64,000 bases of DNA, from assembly GCA_003640385.1 (NCBI GenBank), contig RCAB01000106.1:1-64000 (forward strand), read 5' to 3'. This document shows, in pieces, positions 41,917 to 55,431 of this stretch (its first letter is position 1; each line of letters opens with the position of its first letter). A program made the translations under genes and the position numbers. The notes under the pieces were generated by a model. The model ran no database searches. It saw only the letters and a list, made by a program, of their open reading frames with translations, and was not told where the DNA came from. Source of the DNA: Setaria digitata (lineage: Eukaryota > Nematoda > Chromadorea > Rhabditida > Setariidae).

Positions 41917-44900
41917 TCAGATTTCAAATTTTACAATGGTTCGCCTATTTAATTCACCCAAATCAATCGATTGATGCCTATCAATCGTTCGTCTCTCTTT
42001 AAAGAATTTTTCGTTGAGTAGTATGCCTTCTTCTTGTATTGTATCAAATGACCTAGTAATAGTCGTAATTAGTTAATTTTAATGATTTATTTGTCATAAG
42101 TTGAAGAAAATTATATTCTTTTTCCTTCTCTTTTTGTTCCTCCAATTTTTCTCTTTTTCTTTAATTAGAATTGAATCGGCTGATAAGAACTTACCTATTT
42201 TTCAGCTGATCATAGTAAGATTTCATTTCATCTGTAACTTCTAAATTTTCCTGAAAAAAATCATGCGGAAGGATGAAATGAAAAAAGAAGAAGAAATTAA
42301 AAGAAGGATTTGATTTATCGGATTACCTGCAGGGAATAGCCAATGCGTTTCTTCAATGAGCAGCGACCTTTGAAAAGAATCGACGATCGCCTTGAAAGTA
42401 ACTGATTTTCTTCAGCAGCTGCCGATATTAGGTTATCGAGATCTCTCAGCACACTCTTCAACTGCCGAGGTGATGCCTGGAAGTGATGTTGACTGAAGGA
42501 TATCGGTAATAAGTAAAGTTAGAAAAAAATTTCAACTTTAACTTTGGCTGTGTAACAAACACTATAAGTGTAACATACTAGAGCCTAGAATGATATTTAG
42601 AATAATGAAGTCATTTTCTCAAAGCTAGGAAAAATTCCACATTTGATGGATTTACATTTAATTCATTGGCAACAATTTCAAGCAATTTCGACACTTTCAT
42701 ACTTTTACCACCGAACCAAATATGTACATCACGAGCTCCTTGTAATTTCCGTCCCAAATAGTGAATCTAAAATTTGAAATTTAACTTTCATATATTTATC
42801 AGAAACGATAATTACAAATAGTAGTATTAGTGCCAATTGAATATTGCATTTGTCAGATTTCCTCTCTCCCCAAAGAAGCTTAAAGAAGATGGTATGCCAA
42901 TATTACTATAGTTAATAAATTTTAGTGATAAGATGATATGAATCTTGAATAATGAATGATTAGTTGGTGGCAATTATTTCTAACAATAATAGCAACAGTT
43001 TATTTTCATGATTTTCAGTCTCATGACTATTTAATTTTGAATTTACGAAGAAGTGTTTGGAAAGCAATGACTTACCGTTCTCAAATAGCTACTTACAATA
43101 GAAAATGTGGTTGTCATCAAGATCATACCCCATACCAAATAACAAATCATAGCAATTAAGCGTAATGGATCATCTGCTGTTGGAAATTTATCACCAAATC
43201 CAACTGTAGCAAAACTGATTATGCTAAAATTTGATAATCACAAAGGAATATTGCTAAACTGTTAAATGATAAATTTGTTGGATTGATCGGTGTAAAGCAT
43301 ATTTCTGACTACCTGAAATAAATGTCATCCATCGAGAAACCTCTTCCCTTCTGATAAAATAGTATTGAACCGAAGGCGAATGTTATCAGGAATAAAATTA
43401 TAACTGTCGGTAGTGGCATTTTAGCATTTTCACACGGTCGCCAGCGCATTTCCTAAACAAGTTCCAAGTTTGTGTCGGAGATGATATCGCTATAACTAGC
43501 TATAACTTTTCAATTTGATGAATAAAGGAAGCTCTGCAGCTATTCTTCTCTCGGACGCCATCTATTTTTGCAGTCTTACAGTTGGCAGAAAATCCAGGAT
43601 TCAGAGGAAAAGGAAAGTAACTGACCTTACCAAGACAGACTAGGGCCATCCAGTAACTTTTCGTCAAGTACTTTCCTAGATTCGCCAATGTTAACAGAGT
43701 CATTGGGATGCCAAATATTGAAAAGGCTATGCAGAATAATTGTGCTGCTGGCGTTGATGGGGTTATATTGCCATAACCTGTAATTGATTATAATCATTAT
43801 AGGAAAGTGTGGGATTTCCAGACTTAACTAACTAGTTAGAATCAAGCAACAACATTCGATATTCAGACTTTTCTCTCTCGCTACTATAAGAAACTTAGGA
43901 AACCTATTGTAGCAATAGTAGTGAACGAGAAGAGAATAATATCAGTGAAGTTCTCTTTGGCTAAGCCATCATCCAACACGACAAACATGGCTGAACCGAA
44001 CAAAATATATGCAATGAGCAATATAATAACAAGCATTTGAGGTACCACTACCCGTAAAACCTGGAAATTTTACTTTTTTTCTTCTGAGATTTAAATTATA
44101 TTGAATTTTATCAGTTTCATCAAATGAATAAAAAATTAAAAATTTTAGAAAACGAGTTTTATAATGGGTATTTGATAAACTTTTGATCTTTGATGAACAA
44201 GTTTGACATAATAGATAATTGATATATTTTTAACTTTCAAAGATAATTCTATAAACGAAAAGTGGATGAAACGACAACAGAACCGATTTAAGCAATTAGT
44301 CATTCACTACGAATAATAAATAATATCTTTGTAATCTTTTGATAGTAAAATGATTCGGTATTCAAACAATTTAATAAACAAACAAATTAAATTGGAATTG
44401 CAAAAAGTGACTGATCAAGCGAAAATGTAGCGAATATATCTAATTATTAGATTTAAAACTTAGCTTGCTACGTTTGAAATTTAAAAGTTTTGAAATCTAC
44501 AAAGGATGTGGCACATAATATAGAAAAAGGGCCAAAAACAATATGATAGTTGGGTTGTAAGTTTCCACCTTTTAAATTATGTTTGAATAAAACTTTGCGG
44601 AAATTTTAAGAATTTCAAATTTTCAATCATATTCTTAGCTTGCCAACAATTTCGAAATTCAGATTAGAAATTGAAAAGAAAACAGTGAATTGAGAGCGAA
44701 CAGTAACAAGAAGCTAACTAAAAATAATTGATGAAACAAACCGTGGAACCCCAGAAATCGAATTTGAAATTGCATAAATTCATTACTCCTTTCTTTCTTT
44801 AAATTAATTTAATTCCATGAGCAGCCTATTCTGTTCCTTTATGTTTGATTTAGAAGTGAAATAACCTGTGACATCCTAAAATTTTTACAAAGATTACATC

Positions 44901-47900
44901 GTTCCAATCTCCTTAAAACTTAAAAATCTAATTTAATATAATGCGAAATATAATTACTTCTACTTACATATTACATATTATATTACATCTATTTACATAT
45001 TATTTATATTATTTACATGTTAATGATTATATGTGGTATTGAAAAGTTTTCCTATATAAATAATATATATATATATACATTTATTGAAATACCAATTTTT
45101 TTATAATCATTTTTGCATCTTTCAAAAGATGATTTTGCTGATAATCAAGCATTCTTGAATCTAATTATCGTGCAATAGTTTAACATAAACATGCACTATA
45201 TATAAACATTTTTTAATTAAATTTAAAGCTCTATTCTCAATTCAAAATATAAAAATTTACACAATCAAATAAATATTTAAAATTTTTAGTCGTATTTAGA
45301 TTATTAAAATTTATATAAATAAATGAATTTCAAGTAATTGAAAATAACAAAAAAAAAAAAAGGCTGAATGAGAAGGTAAAAGGATCAATTTTAGAGTAAC
45401 GTTGGTTTGAGTTTTTTCAATGGATCGACAGAGAAATGTTCATCGTTTCGAAAACAGGTTAGTGAAGTGAAGTGGCAGTGGGTTGAAAGTTAAGAAAAAA
45501 AATGCCTCTGCGACGACTCTTTTTATATTTCACATTTTATTTCTATCAGCTGATCGCTGACATGACTCACTGTCATTTGAAAGGCAAATTATTATGATAT
45601 TATCAGTCATTTAATAAAGCATATTTATAATGATACTTTTTTTTTAACGTTTTGTCACAACGAAAGTTATCGCAAAAATTCTGTGCAATTATTTTTAGTT
45701 ATTAATGTAAGTTTTTTGAATTGATAATTTAAAAGTGTTCAATTGTTCTTTATAAAAATTTCGACAGGTATTTTAGAATTAAACTTCACTGCATTTAATA
45801 GTTAAATGTTAACAACAGACTTTTCTTTGGTTGAAATAAATTTAGTTGTTCAATTAAAATCAGGAAAAGTTAAAACTTAACATGTCAATTCAAATAAGTT
45901 TTGTTATTTGAACTGACGTGTTTAGTTGTTGTTCATAAAAGTTTGTTATTTTAAAAAATTTCATTCAGTCATTTAATGATACAACATTATCATTTGAACT
46001 AGCATATTTATTTGCTGTTTGTCGTTTTTTAAACCTTAAATATTCAAATAAATTCATTTCATATCGTAAAAAGTAAATTATTTCAATATTTTATACATCT
46101 CTTATTCCTAGCATATTTTGTGAAAATTAATCAATTGTAATTAATCACTGTTTTATTATCTGAACTCTTTTTCATTTCTGCTCTAATAATAATTGCATTT
46201 GCTGAAAACTAAGTGTTTTTTTTATCTAAAAAAAAAAAAAAGCAAATATTAAAATTTGACTACCTGATGTTATTTTATAGTATAAGTAGAATAGCGCAAA
46301 ATTTTGAAAACATTTCCTAAAAAATCATTACTATTATTCGACTCATTTATTCTCATTGTTTATATCGAATACTTTCTGAATAACCGGAAAAGGAAATCTA
46401 TCATGAAGTAATTTGCCTAGGTTTAAAATTGGTCAGAATATTAAGTGGAAGTGGAAAAAGAAATTAAAATCAAACTTTAACTTGTAATTTTTCTCTTCAG
46501 CTCCCCCAAATTTATATCATCAAATAAATTTTTGCTTTGCCTTCGTCAACTTTCTTTTTTTTCTATTCCAAAATTTACAAATAACTTGGCCAAATAAATG
46601 GTATGAATGGTATAATAAATACATTTCAGTGCTACTTTTCCCCGTATTCTTCTTCAGTGGTGATAATTCTTCCTTAATGGTTAAATTAATTATTGCGCAG
46701 ATTTAAAATTTTTTTTTAATTTGGTTGGATTTAATTCTTGTTTAATGAGATAATATTTAGTTAATGCATCGATTATTCTTCCTGAATTAATATTTCCATG
46801 GTAAGTATCTTAATGGCATGATTCAATAGTTAAAAAGTTTATCTACAGTGTTAAAAAATAGAATAGTAAACATGTGTAAAATTATTGTCAATCATGATAT
46901 TTGTCTCTTATTACTATTTATTTGCGCGAAGTTAAAATTCTGACTGGGAAATTGTTGAAATGTGAAATATGAAACACTTTAATAATAATTCTTTTATGAA
47001 ATTTTGTCCATGCAACAGTTTTTAAACAAATAAAACTAGATTTGAAACTATTTCTGACAAACAAACCAAATTTGAAATTATACGTGACAAACAAATAAAC
47101 TAAATTTGGAATTTATTGTAGATAATGATAATAATGTTTCTAAAAAAAATCAAAAAATACTTGGAGAAATTATAGAAAAGTTAAGTTTAATTTGATTTGT
47201 TAAACGAAGTTAGCTCTCTATTTTTCTATTTGCCATATGCCTTCATCAAGCTTTTCAGGGAGAACTATTCCTCTTCTGTTATTTGCAATATGGAAACTAC
47301 TAACCTTCAGTAATTGTGGAATTGATGAAGGATTAAAATTTAACTTCAAAGTGTCACCAAGTGGACTACATTTCTAATAATAACCAGAATTTATAGAGTA
47401 TTGAATAACTATTTTGATGAAATAGTTGAATCATGAACTCGAAAAATAAAATCGTTTGAAAAGACGACGACAATTAACTTGCGGAACTAATCAGTATTAT
47501 AAATGAGAATTTATGGAAGCTTAATGAATAGAAGTTTAACTAAAAAAGCTTAACTACTAGAAGTTGAATCTTGCATATCACTTAAGTTGAGAAAAATAAA
47601 AAAGGTAAAAAAAATAAAAGGCAAAAAATTACATTTTAATAAATTTTGTGCATAATCAATGGAAGCGGAAGAGAAAAATGAGTGATAAGAATTAGTAAGT
47701 ATAAATGGGCATACAATGTATGCTTTTTAATAAAATATTTTGATTATTTTATCGCTGTTGTTGATTTTAGGAAACTAAGTGTAACTACAATTTGTAAGGA
47801 TAGGAAAAACCTGGAACTCTTGCGCCGCATTTAAATAATAGCGAATTGTGTGTATCTAGCTATGGCCTCAAGATAGAAGAGCAAAGAAACAAAGAAGAAA

Positions 47901-48422
47901 TAAGCTCCAGAAATTTTGGCTAACTTCCTTTACTTTGCTTATTTGGATACTTTATACTTTCATTATAAAGCGTAAGTTTGGAAATGCTCATTTACTTTGC
48001 ATAAAAAAAATTTAAATTTATATTAAATTTATTAAAATTTATATTATAAAGAAACCCAACTAAAATGATAGTAACGAATTTATTCACCTTATTCTATCTT
48101 GTTGTCAATATCCACTGCATGGTTTTATTTTCTTTTATCGCAATTTCAGTAGCAGCTAAGTAAAAGAGAATTTGCTTAGTTTAATTCGTAATTTTATATG
48201 GAATAAATCTAACGAATAGCATAGATTTGAAATCAGATGAAAGCTTTGAATAGGCTATTCAAATCCTGCTAATTTTGAATCATCTAGATTAAATTTGACC
48301 AATCAAGGAAATTTTAGATATCGGACCGTTTTAACGCATTTTAGTAAAATGGCACTGGAGAATTTGGTTTTCAAAGAACTTTTTTCACAGGTACTGGCAT
48401 CGAATTCCTTTCTTCCTGTCAT
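41917..48422 (-). CDS. Two-pore-domain (TWK/K2P) potassium channel, 10 exons, 394 aa
   Basis: Exons in order of transcription: 48422-48336, 47373-47305, 44060-43904, 43777-43626, 43452-43313, 43223-43097, 42766-42656, 42476-42327, 42250-42195, 42052-41917; phases agree. Two pore units are plain: TIATIGYGN (filter near 104-107) and FATVGFGD (near 209-212), each between hydrophobic helices: M1 LVIILLIAYILFGSAMF, M2 FCIAFSIFGIPMTLL, M3 TVIILFLITFAFGSILF, M4 IAMICYLVWGMILMTT. The cytoplasmic tail begins IHYLGRK and is long and helical. It should be a plasma-membrane background K+ channel. Only about ten residues separate M1 from the first pore helix, so the usual ~60-residue extracellular cap seems absent. 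The two N-terminal exons (52 residues) are less certain: they were chosen for phase, good splice sites, and an acceptor one base before the ATG. The exon 1 end could instead be 48327. The third intron-spanning gap (44061-47304) is large. I cannot assign a specific twk number. Confidence 0.9.
45884..45917. repeat. Short inverted repeat in a K2P intron
   Basis: Arms gtcaattcaaataa and ttatttgaactgac pair with one mismatch around a six-base loop, giving a small hairpin inside the large K2P intron. No function is evident. Confidence 0.6.
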
Positions 48423-48433
48423 TCTGAATTTAA
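48423..48433 (-). promoter_or_regulatory. Probable trans-splice acceptor of the K2P gene
   Basis: On the minus strand ttttaaattcag is followed by one A and then ATG (48422-48420). An acceptor placed one base before a start codon is typical of spliced-leader addition in nematodes. It also supports the choice of the N-terminal exon. Confidence 0.5.
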
Positions 48434-48681
48434 AACTCGTGTAAATCAGAAGTTACGTCCTTGATATCATTGTTTTTGATGGTACGTCCCCAAGTCAATT
48501 TCCAGTAAACGGAGTCAGAAGATAAGGCTTTCGTCTCTATTCGCTTTTATTGCCATTTCTCACTGCAGTTTTTTAGACGTCATTAACATCTTGACATTTC
48601 ATTTGTTCACTATTTCCATTTCTAATGCTCATATATGATTAATTCAGCTACGCTCTGAAGAGATGATAATCCCTAAATTCG

Positions 48682-48719
<38 letters not shown>

Positions 48720-49425
48720 CAATCCTTCTGCATCACTGCAAGCGAATCAATCTTGATAAACAGCAGGTGAAAATGTAAATGAATTTTCGAACTTTGAATT
48801 GCAAAAATAGAACCCTGCCATACTGCTATCACAATAAAAGGAATTAACAGATAACTAGATAATGTCATTCTCAATATCATTCACCGCATTCTAAAACAAG
48901 ATGCATAAGTCATATAAAATTCACAATTTATTTCACTCCTTTTCTCTATGGAATGTAGGTCTCAACGGACTGAAAAAGATGTTTCACGACACTAAGATGC
49001 TATGATGATGGCATTAGCATTCTGAAATAAGCAGGATATGCAGCTTAAATGAAGCAAATAATAACTATTTGTATCTTCGTCAGCCAAATTTTTTTTTCAC
49101 CTTTTTGTCAGATTCGAGTCTATTTTCTTCGTCTCCAATAATTTCTTACAGAAATGGTATCTTTAAATAACCAATGAAATTCCAAGATCTCCAGAACTTG
49201 AATACAATTTCAAATAAAAATGAATTAAGAATAAGAACATTCCATTTGTCCAGGAAAACTGATTAACATGAAATTTGTATACAGCTAGCTACAGCATAAC
49301 ACTTTTGCAATTTTTGTTCCTTATTCCATAATAATAAGCTTCGAGATAAAATCACAAAATTAATTCCCGGGACGAACCTCGAAAACTTCGTGCAAATTAA
49401 AATACATGATCCACTATCTTCCATG
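48434..49425 (-). other. Spacer between PDL-1 and K2P genes
   Basis: About 1 kb separates the PDE6-delta stop from the K2P start on the same strand. It contains a 30-base poly-T (48681-48710; poly-A on the coding strand) and no supported gene. A minus-strand frame at 48644-48880 is hydrophobic at its start but runs into the homopolymer and has no good donor. Confidence 0.55.
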
Positions 49426-51585
<2,160 letters not shown>

Positions 51586-52365
51586 AATGCCATATGATAC
51601 AGCAGCATGAAGCACGTTCGTCACCAGACTACCTGAATTGAAGAATTCATCCTGAAAATAAAATTTTCACTTAAAATCAAAAGGAAAATCTAACAATTAC
51701 GAATTTTTTGACATTTTAAAATATCGATTTTTTCCAGCAAAAAATCTACTGATAAACACATTAACGTGAAAAGAAAAGTATAACTCTTTATTCTCATTAA
51801 ATTCAATCGAGTGAATACACAGAAGAGAATGAAAGAAATACTGCCGCTTCCTTAATGATTCTTAACAGTTTAATCCATGAAAAATTTCATAATATATGGT
51901 GATGAGGTAAATAGCTATTTAAGCAGTCTAGTGGCATGTGAGGAATAAGGGAAGACTGAATTAAATATGTGATGATATCTTGCAAATTATAGCTTTAAAT
52001 CTTTGCTTAATTCGTATTTAATTCAACCAGACGATAGAAATTCTTGTGAAGCGGAAGAGTAGAAAATGATAAATCGATTTAAATTTGCGGTGTTGCTTAT
52101 GAATCAAGTCGTCATACTTCTACCGAAGATTTCACACTAAAAGTACGCCATGAAACCATACACTAGGATATGATAATCAACTGAGTGGAGGGAAAAATGA
52201 TGGAGATGGGAAGGGACAAAGTTCAGATACTCTTGAAACTACTTTAAAGCATCGATGATATTCAAGAACTATTTTCAAAGAGTTGGCCTAAAAGATTCGG
52301 TTGCTAAGCAACAAAGCCTGGACTACCACCATCCCATACGATTCATCGATTCAACCCATGCCGTG

Positions 52366-52412
52366 GTCATCGAAAGAAGCTAATATGGACAATATTAGCT
52401 TCTTTCGATGAC
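52366..52412. repeat. Perfect 21-bp inverted repeat with 5-base loop
   Basis: The left arm 52366-52386 begins gtcatcgaaagaagc. It is the exact reverse complement of the right arm 52392-52412, with ggaca between them. The foldback is far above chance for its length and sits in the divergent promoter region of the PDL-1 and CHCHD3 genes. Confidence 0.93.
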
Positions 52413-53001
52413 AGAAGCTAACATCATAACCATTTTAGGGATGCAAAAAAAGGGCTATGACAGAATTGAGCAGTGTCAGTCCGGTTAGAAAAGCAATTTA
52501 AGAATTTGAAATAAAATTTGTAATCGATAACTTGGAATACAGACGTGATAAAGTAATAACAAGCAGGATATATACGCTGCTGAAACATCTTTTATCAGTT
52601 ATCGCAATATTCTTTTCTCATACAAGAGGAAGAAAAAAGAAAAACAAGAAAATGAATTTCACAAAGATTTACAATTAAGTAACAAAAAAGAAAATAAATC
52701 TTGAAACTTGAAATTTCACAGTACGGTCATCAGGAAGCTGCATTAGCTGCATTACATATGTGTAAAGATAGTCTTAATTAGATTTGTGTTAATCCGGAAA
52801 GGTCTTAGGTGGTTAGCTTCGTTTATCCCTCTAGTCTCTTGATGATAATGAACGAAGAGGGTTTGTTTATTTATGTGTAATCGCAGTCTTTAAGACAGAT
52901 GTTTTCAAATGCATGAAGTGCTTGGTGGAAAGGGTGAGAGGAGTGGAATAACTAATGTTTCAAACGTGACATGTTGATTAGCTTTATACATTATAATAAG
53001 C

Positions 53002-53011
53002 AACTTTTCAG
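53002..53011 (+). promoter_or_regulatory. Probable trans-splice acceptor of the CHCHD3 gene
   Basis: caacttttcag ends at 53011, only three bases before two adjacent ATG codons (53015 and 53018). This is the expected arrangement for a spliced-leader acceptor. Confidence 0.5.
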
Positions 53012-53017
53012 TAAATG

Positions 53018-54447
53018 ATGGGATCAGTTCAGAGCCAGGAAGAAAGCAATACGTCCAGTGATCTTCCAAAGGTGTTTTACCAGGAAAAGATTTTCTTCGT
53101 AATCCTAAACTGCGTCACTTTTTTTCAAGTTGTTTGTAGAAATTTTGCCAACGTCATCTCATGAACTTTTACTATTGATGTAGGAAATAAAAGTGTATTG
53201 AGTGTATAATTTTACAATTCATTTTTAGGAGTATTTCACTATGTTTTGTACCTTTGCAAACCCAAAGTTCTAGTGTTAAGCTGATTTGTAGTAGTGTGCT
53301 ATCAGCTATGCAAAAAGCTTGTTACTTGTACAGCATCCTTCATAAATATTTTCTGGAGTTGGTTTTCTCCTTTCGCTTCATGAATTCAGTTCCAGATGAT
53401 AAGGATTGAACGAAGTGAAATACCAGAAGAATATAAAACAGTTCAAGTTTCAAGCGATGTTGTCGAACGGTTTCTAAATTTGGAAAGTTCGAAAAGCGAT
53501 ACTCCCAGCGATTTGAAGTTAGTTTGTCTTGTTTTTATTTCCGTTATTTGGGGAATTTTAAGGTTTCAGTTTGATGACAGGATTTCTAATTTATCACTTT
53601 AAAGTCGTTACTTAAACCACTTTAATGTTCTAGAAATCAGTTGGCGCAAGAACGGGAACTGAATCTCAAGCTGCGTGAACAAATAAGTAAACTTGCAGAA
53701 CCGAGCTTACCGACTCAGAAAGATTCAGCTGGTCAGTTCCGCTTATTTTCCCTTTCATTTAAAAAATTGTGTTATCGTACAAATAGATTCCTGGCATAGA
53801 ACGAGCCCCAATTGATTATATTTTAGATTAGATTCAGTAAATAGTATTTTTGAACATGGACACTTCGACAGTACCTAACATTTATAAGCACTATGTTTTT
53901 GTTCCTTTGTAACCGTAAGGGACTGTTCGGCAGAGAAAAAGGGAAATGTAGAAAATTCGTAGTATATTTGATATCATGAAATCCGATGTTTTTCTTTTTT
54001 AGCAGAAAGTATCTCGATAGGTGAATTACAAGCGCGGAAGGATGCATTTGATGAAACACTGGAACGTGTTGAAAAACAATACTTCTCTTATCGTCCAGAA
54101 AATGCTTGTAAAGTGATTGAGATTGTAAGTTATTAGTATGACCCAGATAACTCAATCTCGACTTTCGTGTGTGCCTTAACGATCGATCTTTTAGAAGGGA
54201 TACAAATAAAGATGATCATGGGTTGATTTTTTGTAATTAATACTATTTTTCTTTGTAATGCATGCAGACTGAAGTGATAAAAGTATGAGGTTTGAAGACT
54301 GTTTAGTATTTTTTTTTTCAGGATTTAATGGAATGCATTAAGCAAAATAAAAACAAGGTGCTGAATTGTGGATCGTTCGCTTCTGACTTGACGAAATGTG
54401 CTAGTGATTTCCGAGAAAAAGTTTTGAAGGAAGTACCGCATTTGTAA
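53018..54447 (+). CDS. chch-3: MICOS subunit Mic19 / CHCHD3 homolog (5 exons, 173 aa)
   Basis: Exons: 53018-53071, 53396-53517, 53634-53731, 54003-54124, 54322-54447, with agreeing phases. The C-terminus is a twin CX9C (CHCH) domain: C-x9-C (CKVIEIDLMEC), a ten-residue turn, and C-x9-C (CGSFASDLTKC). The middle is charged and helical, as in CHCHD3/CHCHD6. The N-terminus MGSVQSQE has Gly at position 2 and Ser at position 6, fitting an N-myristoylation signal as in mammalian Mic19. The family sits on the intermembrane-space face of the inner mitochondrial membrane, bridging mitofilin/Mic60 in the cristae-junction MICOS complex; disulfides form via Mia40. It is shorter than the 227-residue human protein, mainly in the coiled coil. 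Two ATGs stand in tandem; I chose the second because only it exposes Gly2. EXT2 follows on the same strand. Confidence 0.88.
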
Positions 54448-55431
54448 TATAAATTAATTTAAAAAAATTGATTTTGTGTTCAAGTTTGCATATCCGGTAG
54501 GTTAATTCCTTTCTACGTATGTTAACTGTCCTTTCTGATCTTCCACTTCTATTTTTATTAAATTTAAGATTCTAGGCTAAGTCGTTTCCACGTATGTTTT
54601 CATTCAACTAAAAAACTGGAAATTTTTAATTGTACAAAGTTAAGGCTTACTTAGTTGTGCCACTTTTAGACAGATATTTATGAAAAATATCACCTTTTTG
54701 ATAAAATCTTATGTTTATTTGTTTTGTTCCTACGAAATATTTCTATATATCAAGATATGCACTACTTTGTTTTCCGTACCATATGTTCACTATTAAATGT
54801 CAGATAAGTAAAAAGCGAAATCCGCACGAGGTATCGGTATTCATAGCTCAGTAAAGATATTTTAAGTTCTTTGAAGGTTTAGTAAAATGCTTCTACAGAA
54901 TTTCATTAGTGCAGTTGGTTTGCTTCTACAAAACTTCATTAGTTCAGTTGATTATCTATGGCTACCGTTGTACTGTTAATTCTTTTAACCGCCTTATTAG
55001 ATGAATTGAGATGTTAGCTGTAATTGAATTTATATGCAGCTTCGTAGGATCTTACTATGTTTGATATGTTTTGCTGTCTTGCTTCTTTTTTAGTCTTGTG
55101 TTTTATTTCTTTTTTACATATTAATAAATTGCTCAGTGTTTTGAAGCCTAAGACACATCCTAATGAGTCCGTCGTCAAAGTATTATTTCAAGTTTTTTTT
55201 TTCTTTTTGCAGTGAAAAGTCTAAAGAAATTTGATGTAGGGTAGGATTACATCCATTATTAGATATATAAAAATTATAGACAGCGGATAAATTAAAACAA
55301 ATAGGTTTGATCACTCTAGGCATACTTGATTATCATACCTGACATCATCATGTCTTTATCATTTTTTAGGTTTGGTAATGAATCGACGAAAGGGGGTGTT
55401 CATGCTTGCTCATTTTGAAAATTTATGAGGA
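54448..55431 (+). other. Spacer between CHCHD3 and EXT2 genes
   Basis: This is a 984-base same-strand spacer with no supported gene. Its right end has an acceptor attttttag (ending 55369) and a 16-codon upstream frame (55378-55428) ahead of the EXT2 start. Confidence 0.55.
55360..55369 (+). promoter_or_regulatory. Probable trans-splice acceptor of the EXT2 gene
   Basis: catttttta-type sequence ending in AG at 55368-55369 precedes the EXT2 start by about 62 bases. If used, the mature 5'UTR would contain the short upstream frame at 55378-55428. Confidence 0.35.

Larger units (their letters stand above)
51586..53017. other. Divergent intergenic region (PDL-1 / CHCHD3)
   Basis: About 1.4 kb lies between the starts of the two divergent genes and probably includes both promoters. 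No TATA or initiator could be assigned confidently. The only strong internal structure is the 21-bp foldback at 52366-52412. Confidence 0.55.

Noticed and set aside
48344..48445. Short plus-strand frame starting MALENLVFKELFSQ
   Set aside because: It is antisense to the first K2P exon, only about 30 codons, and has no domain or continuation.
48644..48880. Hydrophobic minus-strand frame that could pass for a K2P M1 helix
   Set aside because: It has a GxxF-like helix but runs into a 30-base homopolymer and lacks a good donor. A better phase-consistent N-terminus was found at 48422 and 47373, and M1 is already in the 44060 exon.
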